NCBI RefSeq assembly: GCF_014646335.1
Contig: NZ_BMNG01000005.1
Span: 124,001-188,000 of the forward strand
DNA from: Streptomyces lasiicapitis
Lineage (GTDB): Bacteria; Actinomycetota; Actinomycetes; Streptomycetales; Streptomycetaceae
Direction of reading: 5' to 3'
DNA length: 64,000 nt
Position 1 is the first letter of the stretch, and each line of letters starts with the position of its first letter. Position numbers and translations under genes: made by a program. Of this stretch, positions 9,787 through 18,222 are shown piece by piece. The notes below the pieces were generated by a model that was not told where the DNA came from, did no database searches, and saw nothing but the letters and a program-made list of their open reading frames with translations.

Positions 9787-9824
9787 AGCGGCGCCACCGT
9801 GTTCAGGTCCACGGTGGCGCCGCT
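9787..9824. terminator. Bidirectional stem-loop terminator
   Basis: A perfect 15-bp stem (AGCGGCGCCACCGTG with its complement) around an 8-base loop. It lies between the convergent PPOX gene and the Rieske-like gene. Confidence 0.75.
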
Positions 9825-9869
9825 GCTGGGGGAAGCACCTGCGCGATTTACAACGACGGGGGAATCGCG

Positions 9870-10238
9870 TCAGGCGCTGCGGGGGGTGGTAGCGAGGGGG
9901 TCGGCGGCGGTGTGCCGCTCGACGGCCTTGTGGTCGGCGTCGCGCTTCCGCTTGTCGATGACCTGGTGGTCGCGCTGGTCGAGGTTCACGAAGACCATGC
10001 CGTAGCGGATGGCGCACCGGACCGGCTGGGGGGCGCCGCGGGGGCGGCGGAGGCACCGGTAGGCGCGGATGTCCTCGTCGTCGTCGCGCACGATGATGAC
10101 GGGCTCTCCGACAAGGGTGACCATCAACGAGTCGCCGGGGTGGGGGATCGCGGTGACGAGGTCGATGAAGTGCCAGCCCGAGCGGTAGGCGGTGGCCATT
10201 TCTCGGCGGAAGGTGCGGTCGTCAGGGGGCGTGGTCAT
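9870..10238 (-). CDS. Rieske-like protein lacking cluster ligands
   Basis: The 122-residue protein resembles the N-terminal domain of ring-hydroxylating oxygenases: FRREMATAYRSGWHFIDLVTAIPHPGD corresponds to their opening helix and 'SWHFVGxxxxIPxPGD' turn, GEPVIIVRDDDEDIRAYRC to the strands before the Fe-S site, and YGMVFVNLD to the strand after it. However, both C-x-H and C-x2-H ligand pairs are absent and roughly 40 residues of cluster loop are missing, so no 2Fe-2S cluster can bind in the usual way. The ATG has a GGGGGGAG site and overlaps the stop of the DTGW gene (ATGA), showing translational coupling. It may be a binding or partner protein rather than an enzyme. Homology is from pattern only. 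Confidence 0.6.
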   Translation of the reverse strand: MTTPPDDRTFRREMATAYRSGWHFIDLVTAIPHPGDSLMVTLVGEPVIIVRDDDEDIRAYRCLRRPRGAPQPVRCAIRYGMVFVNLDQRDHQVIDKRKRDADHKAVERHTAADPLATTPRSA

Positions 10239-10432
10239 GCTGCTCCCCCCTTGGGGCCACTGGTCCAGCCGGTGTCCCCTTCGGCCGCCTCCACGCTTGT
10301 CCAGCCCGTGTCTGGTTGGCGCACAGTCTGGGCTCGCTCCCCGGTGTCAGCGCTCAAGCCCCCGAGGGCAACGAGAGCCACAGCAGCAGAGAAGACCGCA
10401 GCAAGCGCCGAACCAAGTATTTTCACGCGCAT
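10235..10432 (-). CDS. Small exported protein with two DTGWTS repeats
   Basis: Started at ATG 10432 (MRVKILGSALAAVFSAAVAL) because this leaves a clean basic N-terminus plus hydrophobic core; GAGGAC lies slightly far upstream. The product is 65 residues: an export signal or membrane segment (about 1-25), then a short polar tail containing DTGWTS twice, 15 residues apart (QPDTGWTSVEAAEGDTGWTS). The stop codon overlaps the start of the Rieske-like gene. It is divergent from the first LuxR-type regulator. I recognise no family. A secreted signal peptide or a precursor peptide is possible, but this is inference from size, signal and repeats. Confidence 0.6.
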   Translation of the reverse strand: MRVKILGSALAAVFSAAVALVALGGLSADTGERAQTVRQPDTGWTSVEAAEGDTGWTSGPKGGAA

Positions 10433-10564
10433 AGTCGGCTTCGTCCTCACTTGGTAGGTTCCACTCCCCCGGCTCAAAGAAGACGATGTCTCAATCAAGC
10501 ACGTCGAAGCCACAGGGGCGGTGCATCATGTTCCTGCACATACAGAACCCTGGGGGGTGGAGAT

Positions 10565-11554
10565 TTGCTTACAACAGACACAAAACCGACACATCCACAC
10601 TCCATCACCGAACTGTGTGACGAGGGAGCCCGGCTTTATGCCCACGCCCTGAGTGCCGGACGCATCGCCCGCGCCGACGCGGAACCCGCCCCCTGTCTCG
10701 TCGAATTCGCCTTGCTGCACCCGGACCCCGACGATCCCAACTGGCTGCATCCTGTCCCTCCCTCCTCAGTGCTCGCTCAGCGCCTGCACCCGCTGGAGCG
10801 CGAGATCCAGGACCGACGCCGCCTGTCGCTTCAACTCACCGACATCTTTGAGCCGTTCTTGGCCATAAGCGCACAACAACCGGTGGCGACGCATGCGATC
10901 ACGGTCCTGGAGGGATTCGATCGAATCAATGAGAGTCTGAATCTGGCCACCAACGAGTGCCAGACGTCGGTTCTGACGGTGCAACCAGGCGGTGGCCGCC
11001 CGGCGGACGCCCTGACTCAGGCCCTTGAACGAGACCGGCCGCTCACCGACCGTGGCGTCAGCATCCGCACGCTGTACCAGCACACGGCGCGGCACAGCCA
11101 AGGGACTCTGGCCTACGTGGACCGCATATCAGGCGGCAAGGTCCAGGTACGGACTCTGGAGGAGTTGATCGAGCGATTGATCATCTTCGATGAGACCGTC
11201 GCCTTCATTCCGGCAAGCGACGACCGTCGCGTAGCGCTCGAACTCCGCCACCCAGGCCTGGTGCGATACCTCACCAAAGTGTTCGAACAACTCTGGCAGC
11301 GGGCCATCCCCCTGACCGAAGAGGTTCCGTACGAAATCTCGCCTAACGGCATCACTGGCGTCCAACGGTCCATAGCTAAACTCCTCATCGAAGGCCACGT
11401 AGACGAAGCCATCGCCCGCCGCCTCGGCATGAACGTCCGCACCTGCCGCGCCCACATCGCCAAAATCGCCGCCGCCCTGGGCAGCGGAAGCCGCGCCCAA
11501 CTCGGCTACCTCATCGCCCAGTCCGGCATCCTCGAGCAGGACAAACCGAAATGA
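10565..11554 (+). CDS. LuxR-type regulator with TrmB/PLD-like sensor, copy 1
   Basis: Started at TTG 10565, chosen because the translated LLTTDTKPTHPHS aligns with the starts of copies 2 and 3; the ribosome site (GGTGGAG) is very close to the start, so this start is uncertain. Of 329 residues, about 15-60 form a shared N-terminal domain (ELCDEGARLYAHAL), 110-255 a sensor domain with SVLTVQPGG, RTLYQHTARHS and VAFIPASDDRRVAL, as in TrmB-like regulators of phospholipase-D fold, and the last 65 a LuxR helix-turn-helix ending in QLGYLIAQSGILEQ. The helix-turn-helix has VDEAIARRL where the sister copies have TDTEIAARL. Its stop overlaps the start of copy 2. Ligand unknown. Confidence 0.75.
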   Translation: MLTTDTKPTHPHSITELCDEGARLYAHALSAGRIARADAEPAPCLVEFALLHPDPDDPNWLHPVPPSSVLAQRLHPLEREIQDRRRLSLQLTDIFEPFLAISAQQPVATHAITVLEGFDRINESLNLATNECQTSVLTVQPGGGRPADALTQALERDRPLTDRGVSIRTLYQHTARHSQGTLAYVDRISGGKVQVRTLEELIERLIIFDETVAFIPASDDRRVALELRHPGLVRYLTKVFEQLWQRAIPLTEEVPYEISPNGITGVQRSIAKLLIEGHVDEAIARRLGMNVRTCRAHIAKIAAALGSGSRAQLGYLIAQSGILEQDKPK

Positions 11555-12531
11555 CCACCGAACCTCGCCCTCACCCTCACGGACCCGACGAGTTGTGTGA
11601 GGCGGGTTCGACCCTCTACGCCCGCGCCCTGCGCGAAGGCCGCGTCCAGCACCAGGACGCCGACGACGCCCCCTGCCTGATCGACTTCGGCCTCCTGCAC
11701 CCGGACATCGACGACATGGCATGGCTGCGCCCCACCGCCCCGGCCGTCGCGCTGCCGCAACTCCTGCGCGGCATCGAGGACCACATCGCGCGCCACCGCG
11801 AACGCGAAGAGAAGCTGACGGCGATGTTCGAGCCCCTGATGGCGCTGGACGCGCGCCAGACGTCCGGGACGGAGGCCCCGGAGATCACCGTCCTCGACGG
11901 CTTCGAGCGCATCAACACGGCGATCACGCAGGCCATGACGGACGCCCGGCACGAGGTACTCACCGTGCAGCCCGGCGGCGCCCGCTCCCCCGAGATCCTG
12001 GCCGACGCGCTCCCCCGCGAACAGGAATTCCTCTCCCGCGGCTGCCGCATGCGCACCCTGTACCAGCACACCACGCGTCACTCCCTCCCCGCCCTCGCCC
12101 ACTACGAGCAACTGGACGGCGACGTAGAAGTCCGCACGCTCAACGAGGTAACCGAGCGCATGGTGGTACTGGACCACGCGGTGGCTTTCATCCCCGCGAG
12201 CAAGGACCGCACGGTGGCCCTTGAAGTACGTCAGCCGGCCATCGTCGACTACCTCTTCACCACCTTCGAGCGACTGTGGCACCTGGCCACGCCGATGTTC
12301 CCGCAGGCGGCCCAGCTCCCCGCCGAGAACGGCGTCACCACCCGTCAGCGGGCCATCGCCGAACTCCTCATAGAGGGCCTCACGGACACGGAGATCGCCG
12401 CCCGCCTCGGCATGAACGTACGCACCGCCCGCGAGCACATCGCCAAACTCGCCGCGATCCTCGGCAGCAACAGCCGCGCCCAACTCGGATATCTCATTGG
12501 CCAGTCGGGGGTTCTCGACCAGAATCACTAG
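11551..12531 (+). CDS. LuxR-type regulator with TrmB/PLD-like sensor, copy 2
   Basis: This 326-residue paralog overlaps copy 1 by ATGA and so is co-translated with it. The order is the same: N-terminal region ELCEAGSTLYARALREGRV with PCLIDFGLLHPD, a coiled segment (EDHIARHREREEKLTAMFEPL), the sensor (EVLTVQPGG, RTLYQHTTRHS, VAFIPASKDRTVAL, LATPM) and a C-terminal LuxR helix-turn-helix (TTRQRAIAELLIEGLTDTEI, NVRTAREHIAKL). This is the most canonical copy, with both the recognition helix and scaffold residues intact. No receiver domain or acyl-homoserine-lactone domain is present, so control is by a ligand or partner through the middle domain rather than phosphorylation. Confidence 0.85.
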   Translation: MTTEPRPHPHGPDELCEAGSTLYARALREGRVQHQDADDAPCLIDFGLLHPDIDDMAWLRPTAPAVALPQLLRGIEDHIARHREREEKLTAMFEPLMALDARQTSGTEAPEITVLDGFERINTAITQAMTDARHEVLTVQPGGARSPEILADALPREQEFLSRGCRMRTLYQHTTRHSLPALAHYEQLDGDVEVRTLNEVTERMVVLDHAVAFIPASKDRTVALEVRQPAIVDYLFTTFERLWHLATPMFPQAAQLPAENGVTTRQRAIAELLIEGLTDTEIAARLGMNVRTAREHIAKLAAILGSNSRAQLGYLIGQSGVLDQNH

Positions 12532-12582
12532 CTGTCGGCACCTGGGGCGGGGGCTTCAGGGGGTGCGGGGAGGAACGGCGGC

Positions 12583-13557
12583 GTGGTGACGGAGCACAGG
12601 GCGCATGAGGTGGGGGAACTGTGTGAGGCGGGCGGTGCGCTCTACGCCCGCGCCCTGCGGGACGGCCGCATCCACAGCAGCGAGACCGGCCGGGCCCCCT
12701 GCCTCCGCGAGAGCGGACTGCTGGTCCCCGACGACGAGGACGCGCGCTGGTTCAGGCCCGTCGCCCCTGCGGTGGCCCTCCCGCAGTTGCTGGACGGCAT
12801 CGAGAAACGCATCGCGCAGTACCGGCGGCGCGAAGCGGCACTGGCCGCCTCCTTTCAGCCGCTCATGGGACTGCACCACGGAAAGTTCCAGGGGTCCGCG
12901 ACTCCGGGGGTCACCGTTCTGCACGGGCATCCGGCGATCAACAGCACCATCGGGGAAATCCTGGCCGACTCCCGCCATGAAGTCCTCACCGTCCAGCCCG
13001 GCGGAAGACGGCCCAACGTCGACCAGGCGGACGCGATACGGCGCACACAGGAATTCATCGAGCGCGGCGGACGAACCCGCACCCTGTATCAGCACACGGC
13101 CCGCTACTCGCCCTGGGCGACTTCCTACTACGAGCAACTCACGGGCGATGTCGAGGTCAGGACCCTGGACGAACTCCCGAACCGCCTGCTCGTCTTCGAC
13201 CGCAAAGTGGCGCTCATACCGGCGGACAGGGACCACGGAAACGCCCTCGCCCTGCGCACCCCGGCTGTCATCTCATACCTCGTCACCGTTTTCGACCTGA
13301 TGTGGCGGCTGGCCACACCCATGTTCCCCGAAGCGGCATACCAGCCCACCAAGAACGGCATAACCCCCCGCCAACAAGCCATAGCCGCCCTCCTCACAGA
13401 AGGCCTCACCGACACAGAAATAGCCGCCCGCCTCGGCATGAACGTCCGCACCGCCCGAGTCCACATAGCCAAACTCTCAGCCGTCCTGAAAAGCACAAGC
13501 CGAGCCCAACTCGGCTACCTCATCGGCAAGTCGGGAATCCTGGACCACACCCACTGA
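12583..13557 (+). CDS. LuxR-type regulator with TrmB/PLD-like sensor, copy 3
   Basis: The 324-residue third copy starts at a GTG with GGAGGAAC upstream and follows copy 2 by 51 bases, so the three are likely one transcript. Motifs: ELCEAGGALYARALRDGRI, EVLTVQPGG, RTLYQHTARYS, VALIPADRDHGNAL, LATPMFPEAAYQ and a helix-turn-helix ITPRQQAIAALLTEGLTDTEI with NVRTARVHIAKL. The last 250 bases use more A and T at third codon positions (runs such as CATAGCCGCC, GAAATAGCC) than the rest of the gene. It may therefore have been acquired or recombined. The ligand is unknown. Confidence 0.85.
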   Translation: MVTEHRAHEVGELCEAGGALYARALRDGRIHSSETGRAPCLRESGLLVPDDEDARWFRPVAPAVALPQLLDGIEKRIAQYRRREAALAASFQPLMGLHHGKFQGSATPGVTVLHGHPAINSTIGEILADSRHEVLTVQPGGRRPNVDQADAIRRTQEFIERGGRTRTLYQHTARYSPWATSYYEQLTGDVEVRTLDELPNRLLVFDRKVALIPADRDHGNALALRTPAVISYLVTVFDLMWRLATPMFPEAAYQPTKNGITPRQQAIAALLTEGLTDTEIAARLGMNVRTARVHIAKLSAVLKSTSRAQLGYLIGKSGILDHTH

Positions 13558-13594
13558 ACCGGCCCCGCCCCCGGCGCAGGGGAAAGCGCCCACC

Positions 13595-14110
13595 TCAGTG
13601 GTAGACAGCCCGCTGCAACGGCAACCCCAGCGCCCGCAGAGCCTCCCGCACCACGCACTCCGCGTCGAGCGCCCCCGCGCCGAGCTCCAGGACCGCCGAC
13701 TGCTCCCACCGCACGGACGAGGGCCGCCCCATGCTGACCTGCCAGGAGGGCCCGCGCGGGGACGGGCGGTCGTCGAGGGCGATGTTCAGGACGCGGACGA
13801 CGGAGACCTTGGCGATGACCTGGAGAGGGAAATCGCCAGCCAGCATCTGGCGGTCTACGACCCAAGTCACGGGGTAGCCACGGCCGTTGAGGTCAGCGGC
13901 GATGGCGTGCATGACGGGGGAGTAGCAGGCGGGCGCCAGCCCCGCGGCCGGCGGCGGCACGGCGTCCCAGCCGTCCAGGGGGACCACACCGCCGTCCAGC
14001 GGGGCCACAGCACCGCCCGGGGAGCCGCCCGCGCCGTCCGGCGGGACCACGGCGCTGTCCACGGGCGCAGCGGCGCCCACGCCAGGCCTCCTCACCCCTG
14101 CAGCGTCCAT
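13595..14110 (-). CDS. Unknown protein with VPxDG-repeat N-terminus
   Basis: A 171-residue protein I do not recognise. The first 55 residues are low-complexity and contain several (V/A)(V/A)PxDG units, for example VVPPDG, AVAPLDG, VVPLDGW. From about residue 58 a folded domain follows: ACYSPVMHAIAADLNGRGYPVTWVVDRQ, then VSVVRVLNIALDD, WQVSMG and a final VVREALRALGLPL helix. GAGGTGAG precedes the ATG. The gene starts 28 bases after the stop of the XRE regulator on the same strand, so the two probably share an mRNA and this protein may be the regulator's partner or target. Confidence 0.55.
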   Translation of the reverse strand: MDAAGVRRPGVGAAAPVDSAVVPPDGAGGSPGGAVAPLDGGVVPLDGWDAVPPPAAGLAPACYSPVMHAIAADLNGRGYPVTWVVDRQMLAGDFPLQVIAKVSVVRVLNIALDDRPSPRGPSWQVSMGRPSSVRWEQSAVLELGAGALDAECVVREALRALGLPLQRAVYH

Positions 14111-14138
14111 ACGGCTCTCACCTCATCGTCCACTCATC

Positions 14139-14978
14139 TCATCGCGCGGCCCGCCCGCACCCGGCCACGGCAGTGGCACCCTCGCCCTGCGGGTCGAAGA
14201 GCAGGACCACATGCCGCGCCCCCGGCGTGCTCTCCGGCTCCGACGCGAGGACGGTGACCGTTCCGGGCCCCTTCGTAGGGTGCCGCAACGGCCGTACGTC
14301 GTCCGCCGAATGGGGATTCAGCTCCGCGCTGTGCCGGTAGATCGGGCCCGCGAGGCGGTCCCTGAGGACATCCTGGTGCAGTTGCGCGAGCGCGCGGTTG
14401 CCGGGGTACTGGATGCGGGCGTACCGGAGCTGGCTGAGCACGCGCGGCGCCCACCGGGTCTCCCAGTCCGTGAGCGTGTGCTCGCGGGCCTCGTCGGACA
14501 GCGCGATCCAGCGCAGCGGGTTCTCGGGCGGCACGCCGCCGGTGAACAGCTCGGCGAACTGCTCGTTGTACGCGACGAGGTCCCACTGGACGTTGATGAC
14601 GTACGCCATCTCGCGCTGCCCGGAGATCGCGCGCTGCCAGGCCCCGGCGCAGGCGAGGACCGTCCCGCCGTCGGGCGACAGCGGATGGGGCGGGCGCTGA
14701 CCGAGGGCCAGCAAGTACACGTGCGTGAACTCGGCCTCGCTCATTCGGAGAATGTGGCCCACCCGGCGCAGATACTCGTCGCGCGGCGATATCTTCCCGG
14801 ACTCGAATCGGTGGTACGTACCCACGGCCCGGTTGGTGAGAAAGTCCATATCGGGCTGCGAGAGCCCGATAACCCGTGGTCCTGGCCGCCCCGACGGTTT
14901 CGGATTCAACCCCACTTCCTCGGGCCGGATTCCGGCCCGCAGTCTTCTGAGTATTGCGCGCAGTCCGTCCTCGACCAC
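14139..14978 (-). CDS. XRE regulator with MmyB-like ligand-binding domain
   Basis: Of 279 residues, about 1-95 hold an XRE helix-turn-helix (LSQPDMDFLTNRAVGTYHRFESGKISPRDEYLRRVGHIL), with a rather long inserted loop in front of it. The rest fits the MmyB-like/PAS-like ligand-binding domain: the hallmark WDLVAYNEQFAELF, NPLRWIALSDEARE, then LRYARIQYPGNRALAQL and a closing HVVLLFDPQGE. In this family the pocket binds a small hydrophobic molecule. The GTG start is uncertain, because GGTGAGG sits almost on it. It heads a two-gene unit placed between the third and fourth LuxR-type paralogs and transcribed against them. Confidence 0.8.
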   Translation of the reverse strand: MVEDGLRAILRRLRAGIRPEEVGLNPKPSGRPGPRVIGLSQPDMDFLTNRAVGTYHRFESGKISPRDEYLRRVGHILRMSEAEFTHVYLLALGQRPPHPLSPDGGTVLACAGAWQRAISGQREMAYVINVQWDLVAYNEQFAELFTGGVPPENPLRWIALSDEAREHTLTDWETRWAPRVLSQLRYARIQYPGNRALAQLHQDVLRDRLAGPIYRHSAELNPHSADDVRPLRHPTKGPGTVTVLASEPESTPGARHVVLLFDPQGEGATAVAGCGRAAR

Positions 14979-15642
14979 CCCTCACCCCCCTTCCCCGCGC
15001 CTGCGGCCGCGAAGTCCCCCGAGCGCGGCCTCTGCACCATAAACCCCAGCGCCTCACCAACCAATGGAGCCCGCCCACAACACGGCAGGGACTTACGGAC
15101 GGCCGTCGCGCGAACCAACAAGGCAGGTCACCCATGCCGTAAGGTCAACTCCCGGCAGCAGGAAGGAAGATCGGCTCGAATTGGGCTGGCGGGGCCGATT
15201 CTCTCTCGGTGGCATTTTCCCCGATGGTCGAGTTGCAGTTGGTTTGTTTGGTTATGGGTGGGCTGTTGCGCATCCGTCTTCGCGTGTGCTCGCGCGTCTG
15301 CGGCGGCCTTCGTGAGTCGTCCCACGTCGGTCGTCGGGGCACGTCGGGGGGTCCGCGGGGCACCGGGCGCGGTACCTCCGGCCCGTCCGGCATCGGCGCG
15401 CGGGCACGGTTACGGCACCGACGGGTCCGTACGCGTCGGCCGCCCCCTGCGGGCGGAGCGGCCGGCGTCCTGCCGTGTTCCGAATAATTGGGCCAGGATT
15501 CCTAGAAATAGATCCGCCATTGAATACGCGGGGGTCGCTGGGAACAATGGCCACCCACGCACAACACCGTCGCGCGTGCGAATGACAGGCACGTACGCGA
15601 ACGTCGGAACCGACATCAGGACAGGGGGACCGAGGGAGCATC
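14979..15642. other. Gene-free stretch between divergent regulator genes
   Basis: About 660 bases separate the XRE gene from the fourth LuxR-type gene. Frames in it have no codon bias or recognisable product. Parts around 15200-15270 and 15480-15540 are clearly less GC-rich than the surrounding genes, as expected for promoters firing in both directions. No clear operator was found. Confidence 0.5.
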
Positions 15643-16677
15643 GTGCAGGACGGAGCGGTGCGGGAGACGGGCGCCCCGGCGGGGGGCGGCCCCGCCACCG
15701 GCACCCATGGGGGCGGCGCGACGCACATGCGGCACGAAGGCCATGAGGACCACGACCACACAGTGCTCTGTGAGGCAGGCCGCGAGGCCTACGCACGCGC
15801 GCTGACCGAGGGCCGGGTCCCGTGCGCCGAAGCGGCCCACGCGCCCTGCCTCGTCGACTCCGGTCTGCTGTACGCCGATCCCGACGACGCGTCGTCGCTG
15901 CGTCCGAGCACCCCTCTGATCGCCCTGCCGCGGCTCCTCGACGAGATCGAGGAGAGCATCGCGCGCCACCGCGGCCGGGCCTCACGCCTCGCCACCGCCT
16001 TCGAACCGTTCCTGCGGCTCGGCGCCGGCACGGAGCCGGGTGCGGCGGCCGGCCAGGTCACCGTGCTCAAGGGGGTGCCCCGCATCAGACGGGCCGTGTG
16101 GCAGGCCCTCGCCGACGCCTCGGACGAGGTCATCGGCATCCAGCCCGCGAACCCCCGCCAGGACCGGCTGCTGCCGCGCGAAGAGCCCTGGCGCATGGCG
16201 GAGTTCGCGGCCCGCGGCGGCAGCATGCGTACGCTCGCCCTGCCGCACACCACGCCAGGACCGCTGCCCGGAGTCGACTGCGAGGTCCGCACCCTCGACG
16301 AACTCCCGCCCTGTCTCCTCGTGTTCGACCGGGACGTGGCGTTCATCCCGGCCGCCGAGGACGGCCGCGTGGCCTTCGAACTGCGCTCCCCCGCCCTGGT
16401 CACGTACGTCGTCACGGCCTTCGACATCCTGTGGCGCCTTGCGACCCCGCTGCACCGCGAGGACGTGCCGCGCCCTCCGGACCAGGCGGTCGGCCCCGTC
16501 CAGCGGGACATCGCGAGCCTGCTCACCGAGGGCCTCACCGACACGGAGATCGCGGGCCGCCTCGACATGAACGTACGCACCGCCCGCGAGCACATCGCCA
16601 GACTCGCCGCGGTCCTCGGCAGCAACAGCCGCGCCCAACTCGGCTTCCTCATCAGCCGGTCGGGCCTGCTCGACTGA
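15643..16677 (+). CDS. LuxR-type regulator with TrmB/PLD-like sensor, copy 4 (altered sensor)
   Basis: The 344-residue fourth copy starts at GTG 15643 with GAGGGAG upstream. A Gly/His-rich extension (about residues 1-40) precedes the shared CEAGREAYARALTEGRV opening. The sensor differs from its sisters: EVLTVQPGG is EVIGIQPANP, and the RTLYQHTxRH segment is RTLALPHTTPGP with a shortened stretch before VRTLDEL. This suggests a different or lost ligand. The DNA-binding part is intact (RDIASLLTEGLTDTEIAGRL, NVRTAREHIARL). It is followed 110 bases later by copy 5 on the same strand. Confidence 0.8.
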   Translation: MQDGAVRETGAPAGGGPATGTHGGGATHMRHEGHEDHDHTVLCEAGREAYARALTEGRVPCAEAAHAPCLVDSGLLYADPDDASSLRPSTPLIALPRLLDEIEESIARHRGRASRLATAFEPFLRLGAGTEPGAAAGQVTVLKGVPRIRRAVWQALADASDEVIGIQPANPRQDRLLPREEPWRMAEFAARGGSMRTLALPHTTPGPLPGVDCEVRTLDELPPCLLVFDRDVAFIPAAEDGRVAFELRSPALVTYVVTAFDILWRLATPLHREDVPRPPDQAVGPVQRDIASLLTEGLTDTEIAGRLDMNVRTAREHIARLAAVLGSNSRAQLGFLISRSGLLD

Positions 16678-16787
16678 CGGCGCCGGGCGCGGACGGGGCG
16701 CGCCCGCAAGGCCTGCGGGCGGCCGGCGGTGGCATCAGTGGCATCAGCCAGTTCCAACGGGGATTCCAACGGGGAGGAAGCATCAGC

Positions 16788-17918
16788 GTGCCCAGAGACA
16801 CCGGACCGTACAGAGGGCCGTACAGACCGGGCACGGGCGCCCCGCCCGACGCCACGACCGCACCGCACCGGCCGCACCGCGCGGACGAGCCCTGCGCCCC
16901 CGGCTCCGCCCTCTACGTACGCGCCCTGCGCGAGGGCCGCGTACACAGCCGGGAGGCCGAAACCGTCCCGTGCCTCGTCGACTTCGGGCTCCTGCACCCC
17001 GACGTCGACGACATGCAGTGGCTGCTGCCGAGCAAACCCGCGAACGCGCTGCGGCGGCTGCTGCGCGGGATCGAGGAGGAGGTGACGCACGAGCGGCAGC
17101 GCGAGGAGGAGCTGGCGGCGGCGTTCCAGCCGCTGCTCGCCATGGGGTTCCCGAGCGGTCCCGGTGCCGGTGTCCTGGCAGGGACAGGGACAGGGACAGG
17201 GGCAGGAGCAGAAGCAGGAGCTGGTGCCGCGAGTACCTCCGCCCCCGCCACGCCCTCCGCCATCACCCCCCTCAAGGGCCTCCCCCACATCACGGCAGCC
17301 ATGGACCAAGCCGTCTCCCACTGCACCCGCGAAGTCCTCACCATCCAGCCCGGCGGCTTTCGCCCCATCTCCGATCTCGGGGCCGCGCCGCCCCGTGAGC
17401 AGTCGCTGCTCTCGCGGGGGTGCCGGATGCGGACGCTGTACCAGCACACCACCCGGCACGCGTTTCCCGTGATCGCGCACTTCGAACGCCTTGAGGGGGA
17501 CGTGGAGGTGCGGACGCTGAGTGAAGTGACCGAGCAGCTCGTGGTGTTCGACCGTACGGTCGCGTTCGTGCCGGCGGACCGGGACTTCGGGGAGGCCCTG
17601 GAGATCCGCGCCCCGGCCCTGGTGGGCTACCTCGCCACCCTCTTCGACCGGCTCTGGCAGCTCGCCACCCCGCTGTTCCCGCATCCCGCGGCCCCGCAGC
17701 CCGCCGAGAACGGCGTCACCGCGCGGCAGCGCACCATCGCGGAACTCCTCGTCGAGGGGCTCACGGACGCCGACATCGCCGAGCGGCTCGGCATGAACGT
17801 ACGGACCGTACGCGTCCACATCGCCAAGCTCGCCAGGAACCTGGGCAGCACCAGCCGCACCCAGCTCGGTTTCCTCATCGGTCGCTCAGGAATCCTGGGC
17901 CCCGGGCAAACCCGCTGA
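16788..17918 (+). CDS. LuxR-type regulator with TrmB/PLD-like sensor, copy 5
   Basis: Started at GTG 16788, which has GGGGAGGAAG upstream; the product is 376 residues. A Pro/Gly-rich leader of about 38 residues comes first, and the middle contains a Gly-Thr-Ala linker (around residues 124-150) encoded by short GGGACA-type repeats. The sensor is canonical (EVLTIQPGG, RTLYQHTTRHA, VAFVPADRDFGEAL, LATPLFP) and the C-terminal LuxR helix-turn-helix is intact (ARQRTIAELLVEGLTDADIAERL, NVRTVRVHIAKL). It is the last gene of the regulator block. A stem-loop lies about 240 bases downstream. Confidence 0.83.
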   Translation: MPRDTGPYRGPYRPGTGAPPDATTAPHRPHRADEPCAPGSALYVRALREGRVHSREAETVPCLVDFGLLHPDVDDMQWLLPSKPANALRRLLRGIEEEVTHERQREEELAAAFQPLLAMGFPSGPGAGVLAGTGTGTGAGAEAGAGAASTSAPATPSAITPLKGLPHITAAMDQAVSHCTREVLTIQPGGFRPISDLGAAPPREQSLLSRGCRMRTLYQHTTRHAFPVIAHFERLEGDVEVRTLSEVTEQLVVFDRTVAFVPADRDFGEALEIRAPALVGYLATLFDRLWQLATPLFPHPAAPQPAENGVTARQRTIAELLVEGLTDADIAERLGMNVRTVRVHIAKLARNLGSTSRTQLGFLIGRSGILGPGQTR

Positions 17919-18160
17919 ATCACGAACGTCCGGAATTGGTGCCACTTGCCCCCACCTCCGCCCGTTGCACCGCAACAAGATGACGGTAGCGGAGAGTGGG
18001 CGGGGCGTTGCATCGTGGTGATGGCGGCGGGGAGCGGCCAGTCCCACTTCGGTACTGGAACCGGACCGTTCCCGGTTGCCAAGTGGCTCTGTCGTGGTCT
18101 CCCCCCGCAGAGTCGCGCTTCCCTAAGGGTCGCCCCGGTTCGGCTACGCCCCGTGGCCGG

Positions 18161-18199
18161 CCGGGGCGCTCACGTCCTCGGGGGGAGTGAGCGCCCCGG
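18161..18199. terminator. Stem-loop terminator between regulator block and conserved unknown
   Basis: The arms CCGGGGCGCTCAC and GTGAGCGCCCCGG form a perfect 13-bp stem with a 13-base loop. It serves the convergent genes ending at 17918 and 18223. The other 300 bases of this gap hold no recognisable gene. Confidence 0.7.
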
Positions 18200-18222
18200 A
18201 AACCGCGGGCGGCCCGGACGGC

